This document shows positions 1 to 13,300 of a DNA stretch of 64,000 bases, piece by piece. This DNA comes from Lytechinus variegatus (taxonomy: Eukaryota > Echinodermata > Echinoidea > Temnopleuroida > Toxopneustidae), in assembly GCF_018143015.1 (NCBI RefSeq), contig NC_054746.1, positions 21,280,464-21,344,463 on the forward strand. The letters run 5' to 3'. The notes beneath the pieces were generated by a model, which saw nothing but the letters and a program-made list of their open reading frames with translations, was not told the DNA's origin and searched no databases. A program made the position numbers and the translations under genes. Positions within the stretch are counted from its first letter, which is position 1, and every line of letters begins with the position of its first letter.

Positions 1-1882
1 CTTTCACTTGAGAAGGATCTGTTTTATGGTCACCATGACGAGTGCCCTTTGAAACAAGAAAACAATATTTTCATTTCTATAATATACTTCTGAAGGAAAT
101 CCTGTGAGCATTAAGTTTAATAATTCATGTGAGTGGGGTATATAAGCAGGTTCGTACAGATGGAGGGGGGGGGGGGGGCTTGAAGGACTCTTGCCCATAG
201 GCGGTGGAAGCGGTGGGATAGGGGGACCTGTCCCCCCTCCTAAATTTTTTGTTGAGAATCTTTTTTTTTGCTCGTCAATTTTTTTTCCTGCGCCCCCCCC
301 CCTAAATTCAGGTAGAACCCCCCTTAAAATTGTTGTGCCCCCCTAAAATTGTGGTTGACAACCTTTTTTTGCTGGAAATTTTTGTGGTCCCTTCTAAGAT
401 TTAGGTGGATAAATTCAGGTGGACCCCCCCTAAATTTTTTGCCTTCCGCCGCCAATGCTCTTGCCCCCCAAAAAAAAAAAAATCACGACCAAGGGGAAAA
501 AAGAAAAAGGAAAGCAAAGGGTGAAATATATCATTTTGAATATTTTGTCGAAAATTTATCACAAAATGGGATATTTGTTTTTAAAATGTCAAAATTTTGC
601 TTGCTCGCAACTTTTTAAAAATTTCACATAAAACAGCATTTTCCCTGTGCCCCCCCCCCACTTTCAAGCAACTTCAATCCGCTGCTCCTATTTGTATGTT
701 TATAGCTTCTCTTTTTGCAACCAATTTTAATGAAAATCAATAAGAAATTTCATACGTCATGAATTTGGGTTGTGATAATAATTTTTTTTTTAATTGGACT
801 TGGAAAAAAAAAACTTTTCCATGTTCATCACGTGGTTCCTAAGTCTTCAATGTTGAATAGTTGGATTTCTTGAATGAAAACATCTGTTACACCAGTCCTG
901 CAGATTTTAAAAAAATAGAGAAAGAAAACCAATTAAATTGTCATGATTTATAAAACAAATGTTTTAAGAAAAGTGAGACTATGCATAGGTATATATGTTT
1001 CTTCAAAACATACCATAGGAAATCTTACTTCTAATTATAAAGTTGTACTTCTAAAAAGCATATCACTTAAAAATGTTCTCTACAGTTTACATACCACTCT
1101 CCATTCTAACTACATGTACTCTTCGAAAAAATGACAGAGATTTCTTGTAAATATGAATATATAAATTAACATATGTAAATTATATGAATAGTCAGAATTA
1201 AAGTTGATATGTTTTGTTGCACAGAATATTTTGATATGTAATTAAAAACGACACTAACTATAATCTAGAAACAAAATTGAAATGGGTTTTTCAAAGTCAG
1301 GTCTATTTGTTGCCAAAAAAATGTGAACAACCTCCATTATAAAAAATAATCACTAACTAACTCACTCACTCACTCATATAACTGCTGTAGTTTGTATTTC
1401 TCTGTGGTCCAGGCACTGTTCTATTAGGCCTACTTCACCAATTATTTATCATCATCAATCACCTCCATGGAAATTGTCAAATTGCATCATCCTATTAGAC
1501 AAAATGTAAAACCAAAAAAAAATCGTAAATCTACAAATATGAAATATGAATATCACACTAAAGAATGAATAAAATGAATTTTATGAAATATAACTCGTGA
1601 AAAATAAATATTGCTTTGTTTATAAACAAATAGGAAATAAAAAGGCAATTTAATTACTAGAAGATCAAGGACATGTCCTAATTTTATAAATTTGCCCAAA
1701 GTACATAACTTTTGACATTGGTTCTACTTTAGACTCGAGAGCCTGTATATTTAAGAAGTGTATGTTCCGTACAGATCCTACCTCTTTGTGGCTCAGGTTA
1801 TTTTTATTTAATGTAAACATGGTTAACATTCAATGCATGTAATGTATCTGTAATTTTGAATGGGTTAGTTTAACTTTTATAC
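1..1882. other. Gene-poor AT-rich stretch with poly-C/poly-G tracts
   Basis: No coding region is supported here. Positions 200-470 hold diverged copies of a C-run followed by TAAATTTTTT, as in many marine-invertebrate interspersed repeats. Homopolymer G or C runs lie near 163-178, 292-302 and 649-659. A short CACT/CTCA microsatellite lies near 1353-1377. The remainder shows no recognisable feature. Confidence 0.6.
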
Positions 1883-2035
1883 CTGGATGAGAATCTGCAA
1901 AATGATGCATGCACTTATGATCATCATCTTGAACCATATAGGTAGACCTCTATACTGTTTTTCTTGTCCTTCAAACTCAACCCGTTTTTCTTTTTCTTCA
2001 AACTCAACCTGTTTTTCTTTTTCTTCAAACTCAAC
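1883..2035 (-). CDS. Possible exon with in-frame 27-bp tandem repeat
   Basis: On the minus strand, a polypyrimidine-AG acceptor (TTTCACAAACAG) precedes three tandem 27-bp units. These encode VEFEEKEKQ, VEFEEKEKR and VEFEGQEKQ, followed by a short hydrophobic segment (MMIISACIILQILIQ). The stretch ends at a CAG/GTATAA donor-like site. It is 153 bp with phase 0 at both ends, as an internal exon could be. No partner exon was found and no family is recognised, so this may be chance plus a minisatellite. Confidence 0.2.
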
Positions 2036-2339
2036 CTGTTTGTGAAAGAAAAGAGAGTACAATAATAAGAAGTGATATTTCTCATGGCCGTATGTATAGG
2101 GGAGGGATTTGGGTAAGAGATGAAATGTGAAAACCTTCATCAAAAAAAGAATTGCATGACATCCTTCAATTTTATTTTAGAAAATGCACAAAACGGCCAT
2201 AGGTAATATTGGTTACTTCTGGCCCTCGCTTTCTGAATTTTAGGTTTCTCTAAATTTTTTCAAATGTCTGCCCTCCCCCCAAAAAAGAAACATCTGCATC
2301 TTTTTATTTCCGAATCTTATTTCATTTGACTTTAACATA

Positions 2340-3130
2340 ATTTCATCTCATGCACTAGGTCTAGATCTATTTGTAAGAAGTATAGATCTAGTCCAAGACT
2401 CAGAGCTGTGCAACAGCATTCGCGTATCTAAATTACTCGTAGTTCTAGATCTAGATAGTAACGATGGACTCTCGATCTATCTAGACCTAGAAAGTAAAGC
2501 TTTGGTTCTAAACTGAGATCTAGGCCTATATGGATTTGATGTCTTTTATTCCTGGCTAAAAGTTTAAACTTCATTGCCATTATTGACCAAGATTAGATCT
2601 AGTCCTTGGTCCACTGACACTGACAGGTAAATGGAGTCGTTTAGGCCCAGACCTAGATCTAGGCCTAAATTACAGACCTAGATCATAAGCCCTGGGCCTG
2701 GGGTAAGTGTCGTGGGTTGGGAAAGTATAATTTAGATGACTCGATTTGAATTAGGTTGGCCTAGAATTAGAAAGCATCGATGAATAAAAGTGAAGTACCG
2801 TAGGCCTAGATCTAAGTCTAAAATAATATTAATAAGAACCAACAGTAAAACTAGGCCTAGTCTCCTCTGTTAACCAAGTTAGAAATTAGATCTAACGTTA
2901 GGCCTATCTAGATCTAGGTCCTAGATCTAGCCTATTGATAATAAGACAAACATGCAGAGCAGCATATTATTTCGTATACAGGAATAACCGTCGTTTCTGG
3001 GGATTTATTCAACAATTTCTGCCATTTTTTTTACTATTCGTGAGTGAGCCAACACAGTTCAGCGGAACAACCAAAATAGAGAGACTGAAGCTTTTGGTCT
3101 ATAGGAGTCTAACTATAGACCCTATTTATA
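2340..3130. repeat. AGATCTAG / TAGGCCTA word-rich stretch
   Basis: The palindromic words AGATCTAG, TAGATCT, TAGGCCTA and TAACGTTAG recur every few tens of bases, for example at 2355-2400, 2440-2530, 2640-2700 and 2880-2935. They reappear at 4080-4135, 4870-5060 and 24485-24590. There is no fixed period and no coding signal. This looks like a genome-wide dispersed sequence style rather than one element. Confidence 0.5.
3040..3115 (+). repeat. Dispersed module GTGAGTGAGCCAAC, copy 1
   Basis: A module of about 75 bp begins GTGAGTGAGCCAAC and ends in the near-palindrome GAAGCTTTTGGTCT. Related copies lie at 21931-22002 (the loop of the large palindrome) and 36456-36500 (inside a DHX57 intronic element). 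Three copies in 64 kb, each in a different repeat context, mark it as a mobile or recombinogenic unit. The family is not recognised. Confidence 0.6.
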
Positions 3131-5084
3131 AATAACAATAAGTTAAAATGGGTGGGGGCTAAATGAAGAAGCCTGAAGTTATGCAAAATAAATTTGATAT
3201 CTGAAACTGAAAGTGAGGATTGACACAATGACAGGCAATATATCTTCATCCACACTCCACTTCACAGTTTATTCCTGACTGGGTTTCGATCTACTGAAGA
3301 TAGATGCAGATCTCCCTCTAGATCTAACGTTACAGTGTACAAAAAGAAGCTTCATTCTTCTTGCTTTAATCAATCGTGGGTTGGTCCTTGTTAATTGGAG
3401 GTGAACCAAACCGGCCCGAAATTCTCTCGATGCCCAATCGGCTAGGAGCCCGTACAAAATACTAGTACATGTGGTTAACACAGCGGCATAACCGCAACAC
3501 TGCAAGCAACATACAGGCTGCACTGGGCGACGATGACAATCTAACTTCAATTTCAAAGACCAAATCCTGCTTTCCTTTAACAGAAGAATGATAGTAAACT
3601 CTCTAATTTGGTAGAGAAATAACCTAAGATCACAAAATACAGTGTGAAATTTGTAAATAGTCCACTGAATTCATGTGGTTATATCAATTTATACGTACTC
3701 ACCGGAGTGTTCGTAGGTCCATTTTTGTGTGGAAAGAAAAGTTTCAGAATGAATAAATTAGATGACGTAATGAGGTCAAATGAATAATTACTTCTGTAAC
3801 ACGATACCACTAGTATCGATGACAAAGAATCGGGGAAATCGCGTATTAATGACGCTCTTAGCCAATGACAAGGCCGGAATATGAATATATTTACGCTCAT
3901 GAATGTCAATGGGGCTTATTTTTGTCTTCAAATGATCGCGGTAGGCGGAGTCTAATCTCATTTGTTTTGTGCTGAACGCGCGCGCAGCTTTCGGTCTAGT
4001 AATATATTATAAGGTCTTTGGTACGGCCAGTACATCGCTGATAATTATGGAATGCCAGATGTGAATATTACCAGCTCACTGGATCTACATGTAGATCCCT
4101 CTAAATAGATATTTATACTCTCTATGATCTAGATCTATACAACGACGACGACAACAATCTTGACTCCATTGCAAAAAGAAAACATGCACTAACAATTTAC
4201 TTTCCGATTTTTTCTACAATGTAAAATTGAAAAGTTATACCTAAATAACTTGATTCATTCAATTTAAGTTCACTCAAATTTTTATCCTTACACTGTCACT
4301 GATATGTAAATCTATATATGTACATATATATGAAAGTCACTCAAACTTGTCACAATTCACAAATCTTCCCTGAAGGAGGTAGAGGTCTACCGAAAATTTG
4401 GATAAATAAAAAAACTTAATTGTTGGCATTGCAAAAACTGCATTACTCGATCGTGAATTATATATGGATTTATCATAAAATGGATTGGTAAATGCCGTAG
4501 AAATAAAATTGTAGATTTCAAAACGATCATAGCTCTCAAAATTGAAAGGTAAAGTCACACTCTTTATCAATGCCCATGTGACGAAAAAAAAAGAGAATTC
4601 AAAATCCGTTTCTGAAACAGTAAACAGAAAACATGTCTGTTCATATATTTGTATAGATAGCCAAGACAGATAGCCAAGCGCGATTGGTCCATAACGCGTC
4701 ACGTGATATGTTCAAAATCAATGTATTTTCCCAGCCGGTCCACCTTCGATGAATATATTGACCAACCGGTCCATGAATATATTTTTCTACGTGTATGGCG
4801 CCCTCTTGTGGATTAGATGTTACCATGCATTATCGGCCTGCCTTGGTCCTGGACCTGGTCTGGGCTCGAACTTGGATTTAGATCTAGGGCTATAGGCGTA
4901 AACAAATTTGATTTGAATAAAAAAAGGACCATTCACTGCGCTAGACTAACGTACAAATACTTAGATAGATCAAGATCTAACGTTAGATCTATACCAGTTA
5001 AATCAATCACTGTGAATATCATAAACATGCTGCACGCATCGTTAGGCCTAACTTTATCTTCATCATTAGAGGCTATCTAATATA
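3131..5084. other. Unassigned intergenic stretch, partly CpG-bearing
   Basis: No gene is supported. Positions 3740-3990 hold a TGACGTAAT word, an AGCCAATGA (CCAAT) word and CGCGCGCG. These could belong to a promoter outside the readable context, but no linked exon was found. Short ORFs on both strands lack codon structure and any recognisable family. Confidence 0.4.
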
Positions 5085-5271
5085 ACAGATATTGACTGAT
5101 GGGATGTGTAAAAAAAAAAATTCTTTGGACCACCTAAAGGATTAATATTTTCCCTCGTGATCATATTTCCCTCAGCACTGCGCGCTTCGGGAAAATATTA
5201 CCCCTCGGGAAAATACAAATCCGGCGGTCCAAAGAATGTTTATATTACACACCCCATCAGTCAATATCTGT
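5085..5271. mobile_element. Palindromic MITE
   Basis: The terminal inverted repeats read ACAGATATTGACTGATGGG on the left and the complement on the right, and they extend to the TTCTTTGGACC words at 5122-5132 and their complement near 5226-5236. The 187-bp element folds almost end to end and has no ORF. It lies directly beside the mariner relic. Confidence 0.75.
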
Positions 5272-5274
5272 ATA

Positions 5275-5279
<5 letters not shown>

Positions 5280-5306
<27 letters not shown>

Positions 5307-5307
5307 A
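5280..5307. repeat. (TA)n microsatellite, left flank of mariner
   Basis: Alternating TA abuts the left end of the mariner element. A second TA tract at 6368-6436 abuts the right end. TA is the target dinucleotide of mariner/Tc1 elements, so a TA microsatellite is a natural landing site. Confidence 0.9.
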
Positions 5308-6367
5308 CAGGGTGTATCGAAAAAAGGAAACCCAAATTTGATCAATAATAATTTCAAAAATATAACTGTGGCAATAGCGGGGTTTATATCAACAGATAGA
5401 TCAACTCATTACCTTTTCTTATGATAGAACTCTTAGCTCGTCACGCTCATGCATCACTGCACCATTGTTCTGAAAACTTGTATTACAAAATTTCAAGTGG
5501 TTCACTCTCGCGCATCTTTCATTTTCAAAATTAAACTTTTTTAGGATGAAGACAAAATGATGAAACATATCAACAATTATTCATTTTCAAACTTTGTTTA
5601 TTTTTCTTCACTTCTTGATCATTTCTTTTTTTAAATGTCTGTAACAAATAAGAATAAGTCTCTTAACTCTTCAAGCTAATGCTGATGAAATGAAAAAGAA
5701 AAGATGAGTGTGATGAAACCAGATTTTTTGCTTATGCTCCAAGTCCCTCGATGTGTCCCCCTCCTCTCTCCAAACATAGCTGACACCTGCGCTGGATCCC
5801 ATTCATGACTTGTCTCACTTGTTCAGGGTTTGCCTTCAATCTGTCCACCTCATACTTGCACACATCAAGCCAAATTGTCTTCTTGGTAGGGGGTCCCTAT
5901 CCGGAAACATTAAATGAAATGCTTCTTGAGTTTGGAGATAACTCCTTGTCTCACGATACTTTTTTACCAAGAAAGATCTCTGTGCAGTTGTGAGTTGCAC
6001 CATGTTAGAAATCATGGAGTAGAAGCCTTGTTTAGTTAAATGAATAGACATTTCTAATTCATTCACCAAATTCATTTAATTAAAAGTCATTGGAATGCTT
6101 AACTGAAATCATTTGAGTTGCTAATCATTTTGGGGTACATTCAAAGAAGCCACTCAATAGGCAATGAAAGTGAACCACCGTGTCTTTTGTATAATTTTTT
6201 CAAAAGGATGGTATTCAGTGAAGCGTGGACTCTGTAAGCTATGTTAGGTGTCATTGGAAAGGGAAAGAGTTGTAGTTTTTAGTGATATGACTATTATAAT
6301 AAAAAAATCCATATTTTTCAAATTATACTCGGTCAAACTTCGGTTTCCTTTTATTTGATACACCCTG
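5308..6367 (-). mobile_element. Internally deleted mariner-family element
   Basis: The element is 1060 bp and is flanked by TA on both sides. The imperfect terminal inverted repeats start CAGGGTGTATC; 36 bp on the left pair with the right end, both carrying a GGAAACC block. Inside, on the minus strand, are two pieces of one transposase: an N-terminal helix-turn-helix segment and a C-terminal tail. The middle with most of the DDE/D catalytic core is missing. Non-autonomous and clearly old. Confidence 0.88.
5732..6003 (-). pseudogene. Mariner transposase remnant, N- and C-terminal pieces
   Basis: The minus-strand reading starts MVQLTTAQRSFLVKKYRE and continues through TQEAFHLMFPDRDPL, an HTH segment like the DUF4817-type N-terminus of some mariner transposases. 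In another frame a C-terminal tail follows: WLDVCKYEVDRLKANPEQ, then QVMNGIQRRCQLCLERG, then a stop at 5732. A normal transposase of this kind is roughly 300-400 residues. Here only about 90 residues survive across a junction that changes frame, so most of the catalytic core is lost. Confidence 0.75.
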
Positions 6368-6398
6368 TATATATATATATATATATATATAAATATAA

Positions 6399-6436
<38 letters not shown>

Positions 6437-6439
<3 letters not shown>

Positions 6440-7221
6440 TGAATGTTTAATATATTCCATAATCTCAGATGAATGAATGATGATGAATTTTATTTTAATG
6501 AGATTATAGAATACATATCCTCTTGTATTTTTCAGACCGTTTAATCTGACGAAGTCTTAATAATGATGATTAAGACTTCGTAAAGTTTGTTTAATGCTCT
6601 AACTTCGTAAAGTTTGTTTAATGCTCTAACATACATACTTATGTCTTTTGCACACTATCAGTTGTTCCCCATTCTTTCCCTTTTCCCCTCACTCTTATGC
6701 ACCAGTTTTTTATGCCTTTCTTTGTTACCTGTTTGACCCACCTCTCACTAATTCTCTTGTTATTCATCTCTTCCTCATACCCTCTATCACTGTTTTGTTC
6801 CAGATCCTGTTTGATGTTGCCTGCCTCATATCTTAATCCCTCTCAGCTTGAGGTCTTTGTTTGGCCTTACTTACACTCACTTCCCTTTGTGTCTGCCTAC
6901 TCCTTTTCTTTCATCCCCTTCATTAACCTGATTGGTCATCTCTTATTCTCACTAATGCCCCTTTTGTCTCCTTGTTTCTAGTGTTGATGTCTGTGGTCTA
7001 TATTATGGTTGTTCTAGTTTATATGTTTGTCATTTTGCCTCCGAAGAAGATTCTGCTAGGATCGAAAGCTTAGGCCCCTCTTGACTCTCTGAAGTCTTAA
7101 TAAAGATGAAAGCTAAAGCTAAAAATGGTTTCCTGCGTCATCTTTAAGTTGTCATCATCTCATTATGTTTCATACTTGTACAAATGTTAAATGTATACAT
7201 ATGTATATATATAGGTTCACG
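6437..7221. other. CT-rich interspersed repeat tail and small hairpin
   Basis: No host gene is seen. A perfect short hairpin, ACGAAGTCTTAAT / ATTAAGACTTCGT, lies near 6549-6581. It is followed by a direct duplication of AACTTCGTAAAGTTTGTTTA. The pyrimidine-rich 6640-6980 leads to GAAGAAGATTCTGCTAGGAT at 7041-7060, a phrase common in the 3' ends of invertebrate retroelements, possibly Penelope-like. The family assignment is weak. Confidence 0.35.
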
Positions 7222-7554
7222 CAACCTACATGAGGTCAGGCAACTGATAAATCTTTTCATCGATACCATCGAACAATGCATTGAATTGGTGTGCGAAGCA
7301 CGTAACACCATAGCAGCATATAAATATTTTTAAATAAAAAAATAAAAAAACCACCCATCGCAGAGTATCGATTATTTGAAGAGCATTCAAAATGAAAAAA
7401 AAAACCATAGCGCGCACTGGTCACCTGCGCCCACTATGAGCATGCTATGGTGTTACGCGCCTGCGCTTAACACCATAAAAATAAAACACCTGCGCTTAAC
7501 ACCATAAAAATAAAAGCTTTATCAGTTGCCTGATGATTGCATTTCATGTAGGTT
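7222..7554. mobile_element. MITE with about 40-bp terminal inverted repeats
   Basis: The left end AACCTACATGA...CAGGCAACTGATAAA pairs with the right end TTTATCAGTTGCCTG...TCATGTAGGTT. Inside, GTAACACCATAG and CTATGGTGTTAC form a nested inverted pair. The segment CCTGCGCTTAACACCATAAA is tandemly duplicated near 7460-7515. No transposase is present. Confidence 0.7.
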
Positions 7555-8812
7555 TCAAAGATCTCCCTGTGAACGACATCCAGCACTTTGTGTATATACA
7601 CAGTGCTCTATGTCCTTTTTAGGCAAAAGCTTTGAATATATATATATATATATATTTATAAATTTAGATCTATACATTTACAAATGAGACGGAGGGCAAA
7701 ACATTATGCTGGATTGTTATCCAAATCCTACGTCCACTTTTCTGACAAATCTACTGGTGATTCTATATCCCAAGAGGTGCTTTTAAATTTTATTCTGATT
7801 CAATGCATTAGATATTTGCAACTTATTTTTCGTCATATTAGGGAGACATATCATCTACATATATATGGAAATATGAAATGATTTAATGCAATAACAAAAG
7901 ATAAAGGAAAGTGGGGAAAAGATATCATAAGACAATCTAATGAATATTCATGATGTGCATATATTTTTTTGAAAAACAAAACTTTGAATTCAATAACTTT
8001 GTTAGTTGTTACCAGATTTTGATAAAATTTCCTAAATTTTGCTTGGTGAAGTTTACTCCATTTACTTAGATATAATTATTTTAACCCCTTTAAACTGGAA
8101 CACAAAGTGATTGAGGAAAATGAAACCGTTTAAGAACATTCATAAAATGTTTATAGGTTTTCTGCATATCTTCAGACTGAAAAGTATATTGCGCATAAAA
8201 AGTTTCAGTGATTTGACTATTAGGTGGGATATCGCTCTTTTCTTTGTCTCGACTCACTCAAGCCAGAAAATATTATCCTGGCAACACGTGACATATCTGG
8301 CAACTCAATATCATTGACTCGATAATACAATGAGCACATGAAATATATCACACATTTATTCATTAGTCATTTTATTATTTGCCAAAACCCAATCACAGTG
8401 ATACAATAAATATACAAAACTATGTCTAAGACATTTTCTTCTGAAAATTTTACAGAGAAAATTGTAACAAACAATTACAAGGATAGTGTGACCAACCACT
8501 AATTATATACAATTATTTACAATTTGTGGCATATATTTACCTCAACAAATAAATAATACCAATGTGGCACTCTATAGTAAATGTAATTTCATTAAAATTA
8601 TTATTTCATGTGATTCATAATGCTAATAATTAGTTATTACAAACACTTGACATGGAAACTAATGGAATGGTACATTGCAATAAAATATGTTACCATCTAC
8701 GGGGGGTGGAGGGTGGCTGGATTAGATCTTATGTTATTTTGTGACCTTTTCTTGGTGCCAAATCTAAATCACTTTGAATATGATATTTCTGTATTGGACT
8801 TCCTTTATTTAA
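7555..8812. other. No recognisable feature
   Basis: AT-rich sequence with a short TA microsatellite near 7638-7655. No ORF with family resemblance, no clear inverted repeats and no splice-linked exons were found. Confidence 0.6.
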
Positions 8813-9089
8813 AGGCCTGGACCCACTGGCCGACGGACACGAAACGTATACATAAATGACACAACAGACAAGCAAAATTTTGGGCTGGCTCAATCCGTTT
8901 TTATCCGCTCCAGAAATGGAAAACATTTGGCGAATAATGAAATCACAGTGGACGGATGCTCGATGGATATAGAACATATGTAACACATATGCAATGAGTA
9001 CACAACGGATGCATAGCATTTTCCAACGGATGGCAAGATTTTTAATTTTTGCTTTGCTTTGCATCCGTAAGTGAAGTGGGACCAAGCGT
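8813..9089. mobile_element. MITE with GGCCTGGACCCACTGGCCG ends
   Basis: The left end AGGCCTGGACCCACT is matched by the complement of the right end (AGTGGGACCAAGCG) with a few mismatches. Internal CGGATG words recur in both orientations. It is 277 bp and non-coding. Confidence 0.6.
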
Positions 9090-10313
9090 TTAGGGTACAT
9101 CATTTAGCATAAGAAAAGATCACTATATGAGTAACTTACTAACAGCTTTATGAAACCCTGCGTATGCAACGGGTGCAAGCATGAATTTCTGATGACAAAG
9201 TTTGGGGAGTTTATAAAAAATATACCAAGGTTTACATTTGATTTGTAAAGTATCATGTAATAATCACTATCATGGAACAATTGGTTGAATAGATATATTA
9301 ATCTAATCACAAAACATATGTACATATTACATAATGACAACACACATAATGAGTTAAAAACACACACCACCATAAAACAATTAGTCAATGCCTGAGTATA
9401 TACTGATCAAAGTATTGAATATTCATGAATCTGTTTCAATATGATGATCATTGATCATTTTCAAAAGTAGCTACCATTTCACACTTTATAGGCAGGTTAT
9501 TTTACTCATATGGAACATCACAACTGTGATGCCTCCTTGCGTCTCTCAATGAAGTCATAGATGTATACAGCACTTTTTTTTCAGGTCAATATTAACCACA
9601 TCGAGGTTGTGTCATCCATTCAATGATGCATTGTGGGACATGGTAATTGACACATCAGCATAAAGTGAACAGTATAGGGCAGTATACCTAAATCCAACTG
9701 ATGGTAATCCACTATTCAGAGCCTGTTCCATATCGCTTAGCACTTGATAGTAGAGTTACCTTTTATGCTTGATAACATTTGTCATTGTGTGCAATCAAAC
9801 CTACAAATCATCTGAGTTTTTTTGTTTTCCAGCCCAAAGATAAGCATTCAATTTTTCTAGACCCAAATCCATGAAAGAAAGGCTTCTTAAGGCACAAATA
9901 GTAGAATAGTGCCAATGACTAAACAGCCAATAAAAAATCAAGGTTTTCCCAGGAAAATACTTTACTAATAACGAACAGTAACTAGTGAAGCTACCTTGAT
10001 TAAAGTTTTATACATATAGGGCCCAGATGACAGGACTAACTGAAAAATCAAGAGATATCTAATAGAAACACCAGCAAATAATATACAAATGCACAAATGT
10101 GCAAATAATACACAAATGCACAATGAATAAGGAAACCACCCATGACTCAAAAGAATAACAAAACACTTAATGGAATGTGACAGACAAGGAAAAATCAATA
10201 CACATAACAATGGTAACCAAAGAGAGTGACATTTCAGATGATCAAAAAATAAAAAGAAAGAAAGAACAAGCAGTTAACAGTGAAATAAACCTGAAAGGTA
10301 GACAACAAAGATT
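9090..10313. other. Downstream flank of the Kelch gene, nothing coding
   Basis: This is the 3' flank of the minus-strand Kelch gene and presumably includes its 3' untranslated region just below 10314. A fragment CAGCTTTATGAAACCC near 9142-9157 matches the end of the 'TTTCATAAAGCTG' MITE family seen intact at 13629-13798. No poly(A) signal could be chosen with confidence. Confidence 0.45.
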
Positions 10314-13300
10314 TTAGAAATCTAAGAAATTTGAATATGTCCAGCTGAATGGGACCAGATCACCAAAGAAATTATCCTCATTATCACCCCCACCAAAGAT
10401 AGCAAGAGACTCCACCATGGGCACATGGTTTTCCTTTTCATCTTTTGATGCAGTCCTGTTACCATGGTAACATGTAATGGCATGGCCTGCTCTGATCCCT
10501 ACTGGCATGCCAGAATGCAGCTTCACCTCGCTCCAAGTACAGGTATCTTAAAATTGAAAAATAAAAGGGGTATTTCATTAAAAATTGATCTTCAAAAGAC
10601 AATCAAATCCTGAGGTTAAGTCCATGAAAATGATTATAAGGATTACTAGAATCCCTAAAATTACTTGAAATTTCAGGTGATGCCTGGGTACCCAATACTT
10701 AAAATTATGCAACATTATTTAAGTGCAATTAAGACCCAAAACAATTTGATTTCATATACAAATCCGATGCAAATTCTGGTCCTAGCTCAAATTCATAACT
10801 GTTTCATTATTATTCTTTTACAGATTATAATGAATTAATGTCATGTCATTTATGATATAAACCTTTTAAGTGTTACTGACAATTCCTAAGGAAAATTTTG
10901 ATACCAATTAATTCTTTATGTGCATTTTGATTGAAATTACACAAAGACTCTCTATACAAAGGATAAGCAGTTCAAGAACTTTATTCATGCAAACTGAATT
11001 TATATTAATAAGGATAAGGGGTTGGTATGTACTCACCGAGGTGAAAGATGAATGAATCAGATAAGGCTTCATTTCCATTGTATCCTCCATGAATAAGAAC
11101 CTTATTACCAGGTAAAGCAATGGAGGCATGCCAACTTGAATTGAAAAAGAAATAAAAACAATAGTTTTCATAACTTACACGTTGATTCATGACACAGAAC
11201 ATAATAACAAACAAAATTGTCTCATGTGTAAATCACATCAATCGTACCATAATGATGTACTCCCTTGATGCTTAACAAAAAATGAAACAAATATAAAGAG
11301 CCATCTTTCTATTATCTATTTATAGGAAATGTGTTGTGCTTGAATATGGTCATATCTCAATAATAAGTCTTGTTGCTAGTACGGAAACAGATAGAAATAA
11401 AAGAAAAGAATAGAAAAATGTGAGGCACTCCACAATGTTTTCAAATATTAATTAATATACTATCATTTCCATCAGAAATAATACAAAGTCATACTTCAGT
11501 AAAAATTTCCTTAAATCCTTTAACAGTGTGGAACAAAAGGATATCATGATCATCATCTGACTTTATCAAAGTGCTTTATATACCTACGTACCCCAGTCAT
11601 TGAATTCAATCAGGCTTGTCTGTACATAGGGAATGCACATTCTCCACTCCCTGTGGAATCATATATAATTCTATTTCTATATACTTACCTCCTTGGGGAA
11701 GGTGGTGTGCCAATCATCTTTGGAGATGTAAATTCCATTAGACCTGCAAAAGAGAGAAAGATGCCAACAATGAAGAACTATGCAATCAATGATTGTACAA
11801 CGCATATTTAGCTTGTTGTACTCAAGCAAATGGGAGGCTGAATGTCAAACAATCGTACCGTTGAACGCAAGACGTACCATCCAAAATGTACTGTTGCACG
11901 GCTTTAGGAGGGGACGTCACAATACTATTTAATCCATTGAGCTCAGTAAAAATGAAGGTTGTTATATTTTGCTTTTCGCTTTTCAATTTTTTTTGCTCCC
12001 TTTCCATAGATTACTGCAGATAAAAAACTCTTGTTTTTTCAAATTTTCGCTAAATTCTGAGGTGTTGTACAACTCAAATAGCGAATATAGTCATTTGTGC
12101 AATGGTGGAGATTTTCGCATTCGGTGAAAGAAACAGATGGTCTATTCAACTCGGCTAATGCCTCTTGAATTTCTTTCACCTCATGCGAAATCTTGCATCA
12201 TTGCACCCATGCCTATTCGCTATTTGTATACTGTTGCAATACAATGCACAATGAATTGCCTGACTGTGTCAAATGTGGATCCATTTCTTGCTAAAGAACA
12301 CCAGTGATTGATAAGGATTGTAACCAGGTCAAATGAGATGCCTATTATGCCAAATCAAACCTTTAAAGTGTCCATTCATGCCAACAATTAGGGTAACTGG
12401 TGCTAATAAAAATCAATAAGGTTTATTTTCAAAGAGTATATATTCATTAATGTTCAGTAAATCATATATCTCAAAGTTCCAAAATAATATACCATCTCAT
12501 GTTTTAAAATAATCAGATAAGGGTACTCACAGAGGTCCAATATATGAAGATCATTGTAGCATATAGGAGCATCCCAGCCTCCAAAGATAACCAACTGATC
12601 TCCAAGAAGTGTGGCAGAATGGCTGAAAATAAATTCAAATACAAATATAGCTCAAATAAAAAAAAGGCACAATATTTTCTAGAAGGGAAACTCTCAGGAG
12701 TTCAGTATAGGCTGCTGTTAGCATTATTTTGATAAAAATTAAAAATACCTTGTGAGCTTTAAAGGTTTGCATGGTGGTAAGACTGGATGGTGAGTTTGCG
12801 GTAACACCATGTAGGTTAGTCTTGAATAGGACTGTTCACTGTTGGTTTATCCTAGAAGATGAAAACCAAAGCTTATGTGCTTGAAACATAGAGAATATAT
12901 TTTTTTATTAAAGAGCTATTATCAGAAAGATGACCCAATAGATCTTTTTTTGGACTAACCAACACAGTGTTACCGCAAACTTCACCATCCAAATAATACC
13001 TTCATTAGAAAATAAAGTGTGACTTTGTGCGTAATCACAATCTTTGGGAAAACAATACAATACTTTTGTTCTGTTGCATATCATCAGTTGTAAATAGTAG
13101 AACAAATTATCATTTGAGAGGGCATGAGACTACATGATACAAAATGTTACATTCCGGAAAAGGCTCTAGACCAGTATGAGTAGTCTTGGAGTGCAAAAAG
13201 CTGATGGTATTCAAGATGATCATGCCATCTTAAAAAAATTAAAGATGGCATCTGCTTCTGTATGAAATGACAATATGAGCTAAACTCACCCTGATCTCGG

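Noticed and set aside
5734-6075. Minus-strand ORF at 5836-6075 as a host gene
   Set aside because: It lies between the mariner terminal repeats and reads as transposase N-terminus followed by a frame change.
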